Shown here piece after piece: positions 9,101-17,195 of a stretch of DNA of 41,726 bases. The first letter of the stretch is position 1, and every line of letters starts with the position of its first letter. Under the pieces are notes generated by a model. The model had not been told where the DNA came from. It saw only the letters and a list, made by a program, of their open reading frames with translations, and did not search any database. Both the position numbers and the translations under genes were made by a program. Source of the DNA: CAZHPA01 sp964533945. Its GTDB lineage: Bacteria; Bacillota; Clostridia; Lachnospirales; WRBF01. The DNA is taken from contig CAZHPA010000014.1 of NCBI GenBank assembly GCA_964533945.1, positions 1 to 41,726 on the forward strand. The letters run 5' to 3'.

Positions 9101-12100
9101 GCCTCAAATTCCAGCTAGTTTTGGTGCTACAGACGAAAATATTACGCCAACAAGCATTTTGTTGCAATGGAACAAACAAGAAGACGTTCCTGCTAAATAT
9201 GAAATACATATAGTTGGAAATGGCTTAGATTACTATATAACAAATATTAGCGGCAACTCATATTTCCACAAAGACTTGCCTTATGGAACTGAATATACAT
9301 ATAGCATACGTGCATTTAACTCAAGAGGAAGCTCTGAATGGTCGGAACCTGTTTCTATAGAAACAAAATTAGATCCATATAGAAACGTTCCTCCAAACCT
9401 TGGAGCTAAATTAATTGATGCAAGCGGAAGAAACGTTCCTGGAAACAGCAGTTCGGGCGAAGTAATTGAAAATGCTGTTGATAATGATAATGGCACTCAA
9501 TTCCACTCTGTATATGGCTATGCTGTTAAATTCCCGGCAGATTTAATAATTGATATGCAGCAAGTATATAAACTAGACAAATTTGAACATATACCACGTG
9601 ATGGCAGCGGCAACTCTAATGGGGTTATAAGAGGCAAAGTTAAGCTTTCGGTTAGTATAGATGGAAAACATTGGAATACAGTAGCTGATGAAGTTGACTG
9701 GAACGGTTACGGTGCTAAACTTATTGAACTTCAAGAGCAACCTTGGGCAAGATATGTTAAATTAACTGTTAATGATGCTGTAGGTAATTTCATTGCCGGC
9801 AAAGAATTTAGACCATATAAAGTAGATGGAACAACATCTATGGCACCAGGCGATTCGGATAACAAAGACGGCGTTATTGATGATAAAGATTTATTACAAC
9901 TTTCAGCATATTATATGGGATGTATGACTGAAGATAGTCTTTGGGGTCAAATACAACATTCAGACCTAAACTACAATGGCATAATTGATATATATGATGC
10001 TGCATTTGTTACAAGACAACTTGAAGGCGGAGTTGTTCCTAAAAATACATTTGTTAGTGGCGAACTTAGATTAGAGCCTTCAAAAACAGAGGTTGCAGCA
10101 GGAGAAGAATTTACAGTAAGTGTTATCGGAAAAGAGTTAAATGACATATATGCATTTGACTTAGATATTCCTTTTGATTCTTCTAAATATGAACTTTTAG
10201 AGCTTCCGCAACCTACAGAACCAACACAAAATATGCGTCATCTTTCAAGGTTAAACCCTGATAAAACATTGGAAACTCAAGCAAGTGCTAAAAGACTATA
10301 TGTTGGATTCGCAAACGTTGGAAACAAACCTACTGTAACAACAACAGGCAACGAAGAAGTTGTTTTATCAACATTTAAAGTTAAAGCAAAACAAAACTTA
10401 GAATTTGATATGACACCAAGCTTTGGAAATTTAGTAACTAGCAATTTAAGGGTTAAAGATGCATTAAATCCTGATGCAGACAACCCAGACCTTTCAGACC
10501 CTGAGGCTCTTTTCCCACAAATCGTTAGCATAGTTTCGAAAGATGCAAACGGAAATGTTATTGAAGACCAACCAGGAACAGGAATTGACAATGCAATTGA
10601 TAAAGACGAAGATAGCGTATGGCATTCTAAATGGTATCAAGGCGTTACAATGCCTGCAACAGTTGAATTAGAACTTGAAAAGTATTACAACATTGAAAGA
10701 TTCGACTACGTTATTAATAAAGCCAGCACAAACGGACGTCCTTTAAAGGTTGATTTTGAATACTTAACATACGACGGCGAATGGGTTAAAACAAACCAAA
10801 ATGTTGAATGGGAAGATGACACAACAACTAAATCTTTGAACTTACCTAAAGACATTTGGGCTAAAAAGTTTAGGGTAATAATTAAAGAAGTTAAAAAGAT
10901 TGCACAAGACAACTTTGTTACAGCTGCTGAATTTAAGCTTTTAAAAGCAGAAAATTCTGAAGGAATGGATACTCCGCCAGGAGCACTTCTTATTAAAGGC
11001 GTTAAGTTTGGTAATGTATATCAAACAGTCAGAGGAACCGAAGAATTTGTGCCTGTTATGGATCAGCCGGGAGAAGAAAGAGCAAAATCGCTTGATGGAA
11101 ACCCAACTACAAAATGGCATTCGGTTTGGCAAACAGCTATTGAGCTACCTGCATATATAGAATTTGATTTAGGGGCAAGAGTTCCGTTTGCTTCATTAGA
11201 ATATATGCCACGTCAAGATGGCGGCTTTAACGGCATGATTTTAAAGTTTGATTTCTTGTATTGGGATGAAGAAACTAATGATTGGGTTGTTGCAAAAGAA
11301 GGTGTTGAATGGGCAAGAAGCTCTGCACCAAAATATATAGAATTAGACGAAGGCGTTACCACAGACCGAGTTATGCTTAAAGTATTAAGTTCTGTTGGCG
11401 GTCAAATATCAGACCAATCTGGGGATACAGGTTATTGGAATGAAACCGCCCAAAAATGGCATGGCTATTTCCTTTCCGCATCATCGTTTAAATTCTTTAA
11501 AGCTGAAGGCACTCAATCTGAAAAATCAAGCAATGCAAATTTAGGTTCTTTATCAATCCAAAATAGCCTTGAATTAAAGCCTGAATTTTCGCCTTCTGTA
11601 ACCGAATATGAAGTTAAAGCTCCTAACTCTACAGTACCTAATGTGACTTATGCAACACAAAGCATTTATGCAACAGCAGAAGTTATAAAAGCAACATCTG
11701 TTCCAGGAACAACAGTAATTAAAGTTACAGCTGAAGATGGAACGATTAAAGAATATAAAGTTAACTTTGTTCGGGATGAAAACCCATTAACATTGTTAAG
11801 AAATGTTTCTATCATTAAAGCAACAAATAGCAGCGGTTTTGAAGTTCCAGACCAACCAGGCGAAGGCAGAACAAACGCTCTTGATGGCGATGAAAACACA
11901 TTCTGGCATTCAAAATGGGAACAACCAGCGCTTCTTCCTGTTTCTGTAGTGTTTGACCTTAAAAAGCAATCATATTTAGGAAAATTTGAATATGTACCAC
12001 GTCAAGACAATAGTTCTGGCGGTTCGTTTAAGCGCATTGCATTGTCATACAGCACAAACGGCACAGTTTGGTCTAATGAAGAAGCTGTACCAGAATTTGC

Positions 12101-13847
12101 ACAAAACAATGAAACTAAAGTTGTTAACCTTAATAGAACATCGGAAGCACGTTATGTTAAAATAACTGTTTTAGATACACACGATGGCCCAGACGAAAAA
12201 TATCTTTCGGCAGCAGAATTTAGGTTCTTTGAATTGCCTGAGGCTCCCGAAAAACAACCCGAAGTTGTTTATAACATTACAGCTACTGCATTAGCTGGTA
12301 AAAGAACAGCTGTTGTTGATCAACAAGGTCATGAACTTGCACTAGCAGTAGATGGTGACGAAGCAAACGGATTCTGGCATTCAAAATTTATGGAAGATGT
12401 TGTTCTTCCTGTAGACATTACACTTAGCACTGAAGAACCTACTGAAATAAAATCTTTTGAATATGTACCGCGCCAAGATGGAAATTCGGGCGGAAACATT
12501 TTAAAAGCAAACTTATTGTATAGCGTAGATGGCCAAAATTGGACTTCTGTTGCTTCAGACGTAGCTTGGGCAAATGATAGCACTAAAAAATCTATTCAAT
12601 TCCCAACTGCTGTGACTGCAAAATTTGTTAAATTGGTTGTAACAGATTCAACAACAGGCGTGACTGTAGAAGGTGTTAACGGAAACTTTGTTTCTGCAGC
12701 AGAATTTAAGCTAATAAGTGAAGAAGGAACTACATTAACAGGTTTAAAAATTTCGGCAATCGGAAGCAGCAAAAAAGTCATTGACCAACAAAACCATGGA
12801 ATTGAAAAAGCATTTGACGGTATTGATTCAGGAGATGAGCATTGGCATACAGATTGGTTTAGAGATGCAGGCTTGCCTGTTGAAATAGTTATGGACTTAA
12901 ACCAAGAGTATGGGTTAACTCAATTTGAATATGTACCTCGCCAAGATGGCGGCAAAAATGGTATGTTTAAAGTAATTGATGCATTTACAAGTATGGATGG
13001 CGAAAGCTGGGCACAAATTGCTGAAGACTTAGAATGGACAAATGATACATCAACAAAAACAATACCAATTCCAACAACATATAATGCAAATAATACAGCA
13101 CGCTACTTAAAGATTGTTGTTAAAGATTCATACGGCGGCAATTCTGAAATGAAATTCTTGTCTGCTGCTGAAATTAGAGTTGTTGGTATTGCGGGCAGTG
13201 AAGCACCTGTTGGTTTTGCAACTTTAAATGTTTCGGAAGCTTCTGCAGTTACAGGAGAAGAAGTTTCAATTAACGTTTCGTTGGTAGATAATCCGGGGCT
13301 TAGCGGAATGAGATTTAAGCTTAATTACGATAAATCTAAATTAACACCTGTTTCATATTCGGCACATGGAACTTTCGGTGGAAACTCTAAGTCTAACATG
13401 GACGAACCAAACGTTGTTTTGGAAGACCTTGATTTTGTTTCATTTGTTTGGGCATCTGCAACTAACGTTGATGATAAAGGCCAAGTTTTAACTATTAAGT
13501 TTAAAGTTAAGGAAGGCGTTGCGCCTGGAGAAATTCCAATTACAGTTACACATAGCGAAGACGACATTTCAGACGAAGACGGAAACGAAATTTTGTTATA
13601 TTGCGTAAACGGAGCTGTAATAGTTGAAGAAGAAGACATTTTATTCGGCGATGTTACACAAGACGGAGTAATTAACGCTAAAGACTTGGTACTTTTAATG
13701 CAACACGTTGCTAAGTGGAATGGAGTTAAATTAACAGAAAAAGCTCTTAAAGCGGCAAACACAGACGGTTTAAACGGTGTTGACACAGCCGACGTAGTAA
13801 GATTGTTACAATATTTAGCAGAATGGCAAGTTAATTTGGGAAGATAG
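6147..13847 (+). CDS. giant secreted GH31 glycosidase with CBM32, cohesin and dockerin modules
   Basis: 2566 residues. A signal peptide (1-31, twin lysine/arginine then a hydrophobic core) precedes a GH31 N-terminal beta domain and catalytic barrel (about 140-860). The probable nucleophile is Asp539 in LVKTDVAW and the acid/base is Asp590 in WSGDQYGG. The barrel resembles the alpha-N-acetylgalactosaminidase branch of GH31 more than alpha-glucosidases. Then come Fn3 (985-1075), CBM32/F5-8C no. 1 (1082-1227), dockerin (1234-1295), cohesin (1303-1441), CBM32 nos. 2-3 (1457-1788), a cadherin-like sandwich (1795-1877), CBM32 nos. 4-6 (1882-2348, each with an EYVPRQD-type motif), a second cohesin (2353-2495) and a C-terminal dockerin (2500-2566, paired DxxxDGxxNxxD-type loops). 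No SLH or sortase anchor is present. Function inferred: extracellular trimming of mucin-type glycans, tethered through cohesin-dockerin contacts. The sub-specificity is the uncertain part. Confidence 0.88.
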   Translation: MKRNFLAKRAAAVILTVPMALGMLPANITLANGIAPTIPPRYNSKTADVYYEEIDLNDFTYNVSSEENVGTEQFKPSIGEVINYNEENKAKVNVNVEINGANAQQLKEDYVRQQQEARQNQSEQLEEDINESTPMPLNEIGAISNISVDGNVVNITLQGQEKIKATFLTDKIFRLNLEPKGAFVEEPDIFPNDKNYTGKILVKPVSEWEGVTPTLVEEDDCYLISTEAAALKINKADSTMSLTNKKTGKLLWEEAAPLKYENGTAVQTLKTNSDEYFYGGGMQNGYFSHKGKTIRAAKHGSWVHGDVTSPNPFYVSTNGYGAMRYTWKTGLYDFGDKNPNIVTTMHNEERFDAFYFVGDTVPEVINGFTDVTGKIAMLPEYAYYLGHLNAYNRDWWDPVTGSEYQPHQLSSLTAAVRNRLVQETLNDDGGKMPKNNQTNGLPLYATGTDVANGYIDNDMPLGYFLPNDGYGAGYGQTDSLEGDIQNLKKFTETMNTSGIETGLWTQSDILPADPNNPKKGERDINKEVGVAGTRLVKTDVAWVGAGYAMALDAVQTAAKGITENSDYRPFIVSLNGWAGTQRFAGLWSGDQYGGNWEYIRFHIPTYIGSGLSGNPNVGSDMDGIFGGSKAVQVRDYQWKTFTPIMLDMDGWGSYRKLPHNETFNEPNISINRMYLKLKAQLMPYLYSIGREAYETSNPMMRAMFLEFPEDKYLYGTQTQYQYMYGPNFLVAPIYNAEDNNAGVRNDIYLPDSNQTWIDYFTGVQYKGGGVISLEAPLWKLPLLVKNGAIIPMTVENDTPMREGVEDERIKVIPKDAPRIFEVYPSGSTEFTLYEDDGYSERYKTGSYAQTKITSEAPITGTGTATITVSPAEGNYSEINKDHMRGTEFIVNVQQQPSSVSATINGSQVSLTGVSTQEEFDAGNNVYLYNSAPDLNKFADALAPIITTPKLYVKVEKANVTSSTVVLTVDGFNNTYVEGDDGSEQVPQIPASFGATDENITPTSILLQWNKQEDVPAKYEIHIVGNGLDYYITNISGNSYFHKDLPYGTEYTYSIRAFNSRGSSEWSEPVSIETKLDPYRNVPPNLGAKLIDASGRNVPGNSSSGEVIENAVDNDNGTQFHSVYGYAVKFPADLIIDMQQVYKLDKFEHIPRDGSGNSNGVIRGKVKLSVSIDGKHWNTVADEVDWNGYGAKLIELQEQPWARYVKLTVNDAVGNFIAGKEFRPYKVDGTTSMAPGDSDNKDGVIDDKDLLQLSAYYMGCMTEDSLWGQIQHSDLNYNGIIDIYDAAFVTRQLEGGVVPKNTFVSGELRLEPSKTEVAAGEEFTVSVIGKELNDIYAFDLDIPFDSSKYELLELPQPTEPTQNMRHLSRLNPDKTLETQASAKRLYVGFANVGNKPTVTTTGNEEVVLSTFKVKAKQNLEFDMTPSFGNLVTSNLRVKDALNPDADNPDLSDPEALFPQIVSIVSKDANGNVIEDQPGTGIDNAIDKDEDSVWHSKWYQGVTMPATVELELEKYYNIERFDYVINKASTNGRPLKVDFEYLTYDGEWVKTNQNVEWEDDTTTKSLNLPKDIWAKKFRVIIKEVKKIAQDNFVTAAEFKLLKAENSEGMDTPPGALLIKGVKFGNVYQTVRGTEEFVPVMDQPGEERAKSLDGNPTTKWHSVWQTAIELPAYIEFDLGARVPFASLEYMPRQDGGFNGMILKFDFLYWDEETNDWVVAKEGVEWARSSAPKYIELDEGVTTDRVMLKVLSSVGGQISDQSGDTGYWNETAQKWHGYFLSASSFKFFKAEGTQSEKSSNANLGSLSIQNSLELKPEFSPSVTEYEVKAPNSTVPNVTYATQSIYATAEVIKATSVPGTTVIKVTAEDGTIKEYKVNFVRDENPLTLLRNVSIIKATNSSGFEVPDQPGEGRTNALDGDENTFWHSKWEQPALLPVSVVFDLKKQSYLGKFEYVPRQDNSSGGSFKRIALSYSTNGTVWSNEEAVPEFAQNNETKVVNLNRTSEARYVKITVLDTHDGPDEKYLSAAEFRFFELPEAPEKQPEVVYNITATALAGKRTAVVDQQGHELALAVDGDEANGFWHSKFMEDVVLPVDITLSTEEPTEIKSFEYVPRQDGNSGGNILKANLLYSVDGQNWTSVASDVAWANDSTKKSIQFPTAVTAKFVKLVVTDSTTGVTVEGVNGNFVSAAEFKLISEEGTTLTGLKISAIGSSKKVIDQQNHGIEKAFDGIDSGDEHWHTDWFRDAGLPVEIVMDLNQEYGLTQFEYVPRQDGGKNGMFKVIDAFTSMDGESWAQIAEDLEWTNDTSTKTIPIPTTYNANNTARYLKIVVKDSYGGNSEMKFLSAAEIRVVGIAGSEAPVGFATLNVSEASAVTGEEVSINVSLVDNPGLSGMRFKLNYDKSKLTPVSYSAHGTFGGNSKSNMDEPNVVLEDLDFVSFVWASATNVDDKGQVLTIKFKVKEGVAPGEIPITVTHSEDDISDEDGNEILLYCVNGAVIVEEEDILFGDVTQDGVINAKDLVLLMQHVAKWNGVKLTEKALKAANTDGLNGVDTADVVRLLQYLAEWQVNLGR

Positions 13848-13857
13848 TTTCTAATGT

Positions 13858-13892
13858 AAAAACGGCACGGCGCTTTAGCTGTGCCGTTTTTG
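13858..13892 (+). terminator. strong Rho-independent terminator after the GH31 gene
   Basis: AAAAACGGCAC (13858-13868) pairs with GTGCCGTTTTT (13881-13891) around a 12-nt loop, GC-rich at the loop side and ending in a T run. It lies 10 bp after the stop codon. Confidence 0.9.
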
Positions 13893-13907
13893 TATGCATA
13901 TTCATGC

Positions 13908-13936
13908 TTGACATATATTTGACATTACTATATAGT
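13908..13936 (+). promoter_or_regulatory. near-consensus sigma-A promoter
   Basis: TTGACA (13908-13913), a 17-bp spacer and TATAGT (13931-13936). A second TTGACA sits at 13919-13924. Transcription would start about 40 bp before the GTG of the exonuclease-like gene at 13983. Confidence 0.65.
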
Positions 13937-13982
13937 GAAAATACAATTGGAAGCAAAATTTTTCATGAAAAGAAGTGATTGA

Positions 13983-14963
13983 GTGGCAAATTTTCTACAA
14001 GATGATAAATTTATTACTGTTAGTTTTGAAACTGCAAATAATAATATGAACAGCGCTTGCGCCGTTGCTATTGCTGTTATTGAAAACTTGAAAATAGTAA
14101 ATACGCAGCACCATTTAATTAAACCCCCAAATATGCAGTTTTCTATGCGCAATGTTAAATCCCATAAAATAACCCCGGAAATGGTTGAAAACGAACCCGA
14201 ATTTCCAACGGTTTTTGCTAAAATAGCAAAATATTTCAATTGCGAATATTTAGTTTTGGCTTATAATTCTGATATTAATATGAAAATACTAGCAAGTTGC
14301 CTTTGCACATACGGCTTAAAAGTTTCTTTCATGCCATTTTGCGATATTGTTAACGTATCAAAAAACTACAGAAAAATAAGCTATAAGAAGCTATTAAAAT
14401 TAGCCGAAAGCTTGAATGTATTACCTTCTAAAAACGAACATAAAGCTTTGTCTGAAGTTATAACCTCGGCTGAAATTGTTATTGAAGTTGTAAAAAAATT
14501 AAGATATATGTCACTTATAGATTTTATTAAGCACAACGACTGCCCGCTAAATAACATATTATATATTGAGCCTGATGTATACAACGATGTCCCTGAAGAT
14601 TTTAAACCCTACATACAAAAAAACGCCAAAAATTCTAATTCCCAAACAACAAAATCTAAAATAATAGTTCAAGAGCAAAATAAAAAGCATATTTTTTATA
14701 ACAAAGTTTTTGTTTTTACAGGGGAAACTCAGGAACTAACAAAAATGGAGGCTATGAAAAGAATAAGCGAACTTGGCGGAGTAATTAAAGGTAGCATCAC
14801 ATCGGAAACAGATTACTTGCTTGTTGGCAAGCAAGACCCAGAGCTTGTTTTTGATGATGGGCTTAGTCTTAAAGAAAAGAAAGCAGAACAGCTTATTAAA
14901 GAAGGTAAGAATATTGCAGTACTTAACGAATCTAAATTTTTAGAACTACTTACTAAATACTAA
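13983..14963 (+). CDS. DnaQ-like exonuclease-fold protein with BRCT domain, probably catalytically inactive
   Basis: 326 residues. Residues 9-170 align with the DEDDh exonuclease domain (DNA polymerase III epsilon/RNase T type), and residues about 236-326 form a BRCT domain (VFTGETQ, ELGGVIKGSI, TDYLLVG). The catalytic set is largely gone: motif I D-F-E is S14-F-E16; motif II HNxxFD is Y-N-S-D-I-N99; motif III HxALxDA keeps His153 but the aspartate is E158. The fold-specific ETAN, LIKPP and KITPE segments remain, and the reading frame is intact, so this looks like a repurposed, non-cleaving binding protein and not a pseudogene. GTG start with AGAAGTGA just upstream; it has its own strong promoter and is monocistronic. 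Confidence 0.8.
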   Translation: MANFLQDDKFITVSFETANNNMNSACAVAIAVIENLKIVNTQHHLIKPPNMQFSMRNVKSHKITPEMVENEPEFPTVFAKIAKYFNCEYLVLAYNSDINMKILASCLCTYGLKVSFMPFCDIVNVSKNYRKISYKKLLKLAESLNVLPSKNEHKALSEVITSAEIVIEVVKKLRYMSLIDFIKHNDCPLNNILYIEPDVYNDVPEDFKPYIQKNAKNSNSQTTKSKIIVQEQNKKHIFYNKVFVFTGETQELTKMEAMKRISELGGVIKGSITSETDYLLVGKQDPELVFDDGLSLKEKKAEQLIKEGKNIAVLNESKFLELLTKY

Positions 14964-15098
14964 CCTTTTATATATTTTATCTTTTGTTTTGCAGAAAACA
15001 GTTTTTCGGCAAAATCCCATTTTCTCATTTCTAAATGCAGCGCCTTATTATAAATGGCCAAAGTTTTAAACTTCATTTAACGCTTAATGCTTGCCGAG

Positions 15099-15120
15099 CG
15101 AACACATTTTAGTTTGTTCG
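15099..15120 (+). terminator. possible weak terminator hairpin
   Basis: CGAACA (15099-15104) and TGTTCG (15115-15120) form a short stem 135 bp after the exonuclease-like gene; only a mixed T-rich stretch follows. The rest of the 278-bp gap (14964-15241) shows nothing coding; its right end holds the PadR promoter and operator. Confidence 0.35.
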
Positions 15121-15145
15121 GTGCATTTTGTCTTTGTATCTACCC

Positions 15146-15175
15146 TTGATAAAATAAAAATTAAAAAAATATAAT
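15146..15175 (+). promoter_or_regulatory. promoter of the padR-DUF1700-DUF4097 operon
   Basis: TTGATA (15146-15151), an 18-bp spacer and TATAAT (15170-15175). The predicted start, near 15182, lies just before the palindromic operator at 15187-15217, the classic geometry for autorepression. Confidence 0.6.
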
Positions 15176-15186
15176 TTTAATCAAAC

Positions 15187-15217
15187 TTATAATATTATAT
15201 GACGTATAATATTATAA
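15187..15217. promoter_or_regulatory. palindromic operator, probable PadR binding site
   Basis: Two perfect 13-bp inverted arms, TTATAATATTATA (15187-15199) and TATAATATTATAA (15205-15217), flank the 5-bp spacer TGACG. The site lies immediately downstream of the predicted -10 box and 24 bp before the padR ATG. PadR regulators bind such inverted repeats as dimers. Each arm itself contains TATAAT, so a secondary promoter role is possible. Confidence 0.6.
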
Positions 15218-15241
15218 TCAATATTCTAAGGAGAAAAAAAT

Positions 15242-15553
15242 ATGACATTTTCTGTTGCATCAACTCTTTTAGAAGCTTGTGTGCTAGGTGTTTTATCGCG
15301 GCAAGCAACTTATGGTTATGACTTAACTCAGAAAATCCAAACAACCTTGGATATTTCAGAGTCGACGCTCTATCCTGTTTTAAGGCGGCTTCTGAAAGAA
15401 GGGCTTGTTATTACTTATGACGAAGCGTTCAGCGGAAGAAACAGGCGGTATTACAAAATTACAGATAAGGGCGAAAAAACTTTAATTGGATACGTTAATG
15501 TTTGGCAGCTTTATAAACAAGCTATAGAAAAGTTATTGTTAGGAGGGGCATAA
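15242..15553 (+). CDS. PadR family transcriptional regulator
   Basis: 103 residues, a typical short PadR (winged helix plus one dimerisation helix). Recognisable segments are ACVLGVLSRQATYGYDL, ISESTLYPVLRRLLKEGL and the wing FSGRNRRYYKITDKG. It should repress its own operon through the 31-bp palindrome just upstream. AAGGAG precedes the ATG. The stop codon abuts the ATG of the DUF1700 gene. PadR next to DUF1700 and DUF4097 proteins is a recurrent Firmicute envelope-stress-type arrangement; the inducer is unknown. Confidence 0.92.
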   Translation: MTFSVASTLLEACVLGVLSRQATYGYDLTQKIQTTLDISESTLYPVLRRLLKEGLVITYDEAFSGRNRRYYKITDKGEKTLIGYVNVWQLYKQAIEKLLLGGA

Positions 15554-16117
15554 ATGAATAAGCACGAATTTCTTGCGGCATTAAGAAGAAAGCTTAAAAA
15601 ACTTCCATATGCCGAAGTTGAAAATGCAATAAACTATTATGAAGAATATTTTAACGAAGCAGGCAAAGAAAACGAACAGCAAGTTTTAATGCAACTTGGT
15701 TCGCCCGACTTAATTGCTTCAAAAATAATGGGCGAATATGTAATAAATGAAACCAAAACAACTTCTGGCTCGGGCGGCAAATCTCCGTGGCTTATTATAT
15801 TGGCAATTATAGCTTCACCTATAGCTTTGTCTGTTGCAGTAACAGCGGCGGCTTTAGTGTTTGCGGCATTTGTAACTTATTTTGCTTTTGGCGTTAGCGG
15901 TGTTGCATTAATTGCGGGAGGCGTTTTTTCTGTAATGTTGAGCGTTAGAATGATATTTACAGAATTTCCAACAGCATTGTTTTTCTTTGGGTTTGGGTTA
16001 TTTAGTTTTTCGGCAGGCGTTGCAATTTTATTAGGAAGTGTTAAGCTTTCAAAAGTTTCAGGAATAGGCTTGCAGAAAATGCTTGGCAAGCTTTTAATTA
16101 GGAGGAGTGCAGAATGA
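15554..16117 (+). CDS. DUF1700 (HAAS-domain) membrane protein
   Basis: 187 residues. An N-terminal cytosolic three-helix domain (about 1-70: MNKHEFLAALRRKL, YYEEYFNEAG, LGSPDLIA) is typical of DUF1700/HAAS proteins. Three or four hydrophobic membrane segments follow between about 78 and 170, with a basic C-terminus. GGAGGGG lies 6 nt before the ATG, inside the end of padR. Its last four bases (ATGA) overlap the next gene's start, indicating translational coupling. It probably works with the PadR regulator and the DUF4097 protein in sensing envelope state; the exact function is not known. Confidence 0.85.
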   Translation: MNKHEFLAALRRKLKKLPYAEVENAINYYEEYFNEAGKENEQQVLMQLGSPDLIASKIMGEYVINETKTTSGSGGKSPWLIILAIIASPIALSVAVTAAALVFAAFVTYFAFGVSGVALIAGGVFSVMLSVRMIFTEFPTALFFFGFGLFSFSAGVAILLGSVKLSKVSGIGLQKMLGKLLIRRSAE

Positions 16118-17115
16118 ACAAGCTAGGAAATGCTTTGCTTGCAATGGCAGTAGCAGGTATTGTTTTTATGGTTGCGGGCGTTTCGTTAGGCGGAAGAACA
16201 TCTGTTTATCTTGGTAATTCAGGAGTTAATTTTGGATTTCTTTTCAATCGCATGAATCGCAGTAGTGTTGGTAGAATGTATTCAAAGGATGTGACTAAAA
16301 GAGATATGCTAAAAGAAGAAAGAGCATCAAAAAGAAATAAATCAGAAAATTTTAGCGGTTATTATTGGCAAACAGAACCTATAAACAACATAAAAATACG
16401 AGTTGCAGATTTAGACATAGAAATTGTGCCTTCTCAAAACGAATATTTTGTTGAAATATCAGAAGAATTATTAGATGAACTTGAAGTTTCAAATAACAAT
16501 GGATTTTTAGAAATTATTCAAAACAACATAAACGGTAATTGGGGCAATAATAATTGGGGAAATAGCGGTGAATACATTAGAATTTCTTTGCCCGTTGAAC
16601 AATATTTAGAAGATATTGATATTAAAACAGCTTCTGGAGATATTGTAATTTCAAGAACACAAACCGACAACTTTAGTTTATCTACAGCTTCTGGAGATAT
16701 TGTTTTAAAAGAAGTTAGTTCATCAAACATGATGTATGCAAAAAGCACAAGCGGAGATATTGAAATAACCGACTGCAGTTCTAAAAACTATGGTGTTGGT
16801 TCAACATCAGGCGATTTAAGTTTAGGGAACATAACATCTTTTGAAAACTTTGAATGCAATACTGTAAGTGGAGGCACTCAAGTTGAAGGCGAATTTTTAG
16901 GAGATATTTACGCAACAACAGTTTCAGGCGAAGTTGATTTAAAAATTTTAGGAGAAGAACAGGATTATAGAAAATCATTCTCCACAGTAAGCGGAGCTAT
17001 TTACTTAAACGGTGATAAAGTAGGCAAAAACTTTCAAAACAAAGACCAAGCGCAAAATACCCTTAATGTTTCAAGTGTTTCCGGAAATATTGAAATTGAA
17101 TTTATAACATACTAA
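16114..17115 (+). CDS. DUF4097 family membrane-anchored beta-repeat protein
   Basis: 333 residues. One N-terminal membrane helix (about 7-27) is followed by a basic spacer and, from about residue 85, a repetitive beta-rich region with recurring (A/T)SGDI(V/E/D) and VSG units spaced about 20 residues apart, typical of DUF4097 adhesin-like right-handed beta structures. The repeat face would lie outside the cell. It starts within the stop of the DUF1700 gene (ATGA overlap, 16114-16117) with GGAGG 8 nt upstream, and is last in the operon before a hairpin terminator. Function unknown beyond the association with PadR/DUF1700. Confidence 0.85.
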   Translation: MNKLGNALLAMAVAGIVFMVAGVSLGGRTSVYLGNSGVNFGFLFNRMNRSSVGRMYSKDVTKRDMLKEERASKRNKSENFSGYYWQTEPINNIKIRVADLDIEIVPSQNEYFVEISEELLDELEVSNNNGFLEIIQNNINGNWGNNNWGNSGEYIRISLPVEQYLEDIDIKTASGDIVISRTQTDNFSLSTASGDIVLKEVSSSNMMYAKSTSGDIEITDCSSKNYGVGSTSGDLSLGNITSFENFECNTVSGGTQVEGEFLGDIYATTVSGEVDLKILGEEQDYRKSFSTVSGAIYLNGDKVGKNFQNKDQAQNTLNVSSVSGNIEIEFITY

Positions 17116-17136
17116 TATTACTCGTAATTTCAACTT

Positions 17137-17177
17137 TTAAGCATGGATTTAAACTAAAAGCCCATGCTTAATTTTAT
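17137..17177 (+). terminator. terminator of the padR operon
   Basis: TTAAGCATGG (17137-17146) pairs perfectly with CCATGCTTAA (17162-17171), followed by TTTTATTTT. It sits between the converging DUF4097 and radA genes and may stop both. Confidence 0.8.
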
Positions 17178-17195
17178 TTTGTAGCTTCCTCTAAA

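Noticed and set aside
13325..13786. 153-codon open frame on the minus strand inside the GH31 gene
   Set aside because: It lies wholly antisense to the cohesin/dockerin region, has no SD or recognisable domain, and its Ser/Thr-rich composition is typical of the complement of an AT-rich coding frame.
6147..13847. Classical cellulosome locus
   Set aside because: Cohesins and dockerins are present, but there is no cellulose-binding scaffoldin, no cellulase, and the catalytic and CBM32 modules point to alpha-linked animal-type glycans.
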